Part shown: positions 63,840 through 64,000 of the stretch, one piece after another
Layout: each line of letters begins with the position of its first letter
Numbering within the stretch: position 1 is the stretch's first letter
NCBI GenBank assembly: GCA_963663315.1
Contig: OY760176.1
Coordinates: 2,356,001-2,420,000 of the forward strand
Reading direction: 5' to 3'
DNA: 64,000 nucleotides
From: G963663315 sp963663315
Lineage (GTDB): Bacteria; Pseudomonadota; Gammaproteobacteria; Arenicellales; Poriferihabitantaceae
The notes under the pieces: generated by a model
Told to the model about the DNA's origin: nothing
What the model saw: the letters and a program-made list of their open reading frames with translations, nothing else
Databases searched by the model: none
Translations under genes and position numbers: made by a program

Positions 63840-64000
63840 GAGTCGGCTATGGTGATTATCTGGAGCAACTTACCTGGCTGATCTTTCTCAAAATGGCTGA
63901 TGAGTACTCCAAGCCACCTTACAGCCGGGATGTCGGCCTCCCTGAAAATACAACTGGCAGAGCCTGCGGTCGAAAAGGGTGCAGAACTCGAAGGCCACTA
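63840..64000 (+). pseudogene. Copied 5' region of hsdM (cut by window edge)
   Basis: GYGDYLEQLTWLIFLKMADE and SKPPYSRDVGLPE match hsdM residues about 24-55 at 59.48-59.64 kb. A one-base loss after LPE shifts the frame. The hsdM start codon region is replaced by unrelated DNA. Confidence 0.85.

Overview
The window looks like a chromosomal segment of a gammaproteobacterium. Three conserved blocks support this: dolP–yraN–lpoA divergent from rsmI; efp, uvrC, pgsA and a tRNA-Gly/Cys/Leu array in the enterobacterial order; and rnpB of bacterial type A. A dissimilatory APS reductase operon (aprMBA) points to sulfur oxidation, or to contact with sulfur oxidisers. The many broken genes, insertion-sequence scars and toxin–antitoxin remnants would suit a genome under relaxed selection such as a symbiont, but that is inference, and some frameshifts could be assembly errors.

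Layout. 1–16.3 kb is ordinary core genome: NUDIX hydrolase, DUF1223 protein, MsrB, HAD phosphatase, VOC protein, Cca, GMC oxidoreductase, pyruvate carboxylase, DMT transporter, RfaE2-type adenylyltransferase, DolP, YraN, LpoA and RsmI. 16.3–21.8 kb is a scrap zone: a VapBC-like pair, a frameshifted DUF2971-like gene, an MFS transporter, transposase and methyltransferase remnants, a copied 3' end of a SLAM gene and a copied promoter. 21.8–33.2 kb is a SLAM/surface-lipoprotein locus plus a 5'-nucleotidase. Its lipoprotein gene is split by a 6,533-bp cassette (24625–31157) with perfect 23-bp terminal inverted repeats and a 19-bp direct repeat on each side. The cassette carries aprMBA, ubiD, a frameshifted SnoaL-like gene and a truncated amidohydrolase, and no recognisable transposase. 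Removing the cassette and one repeat rejoins the lipoprotein reading frame exactly.

33.3–39.6 kb returns to core genome: rnpB, an unknown 564-aa protein with a DUF3726 partner, efp, uvrC, pgsA and three tRNAs. From the tRNA-Leu at 39.6 kb to the window end is a defence-type island: AbiEi with an AbiEii gene interrupted by one in-frame TGA, a HTH/ImmA gene with an eroded PIN partner, HigBA with a truncated toxin, two inverted HNH-endonuclease copies, Ada, a PD-(D/E)XK nuclease/WYL regulator/tandem AAA ATPase cluster cut by an IS3-family element, a type I restriction locus with an AlbA_2-type ATPase gene between hsdS and hsdM and only the tail of hsdR left, and a broken KAP NTPase. Fragments of hsdM, of the AlbA_2 gene and of a peroxiredoxin gene recur across this island, so it has been reshuffled repeatedly.

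Working together: SLAM would export the lipoprotein that the cassette has disrupted. The cassette operon faces the same way as that lipoprotein gene, and aprM begins 18 bp inside the terminal repeat, so aprMBA may be driven by the captured lipoprotein promoter.
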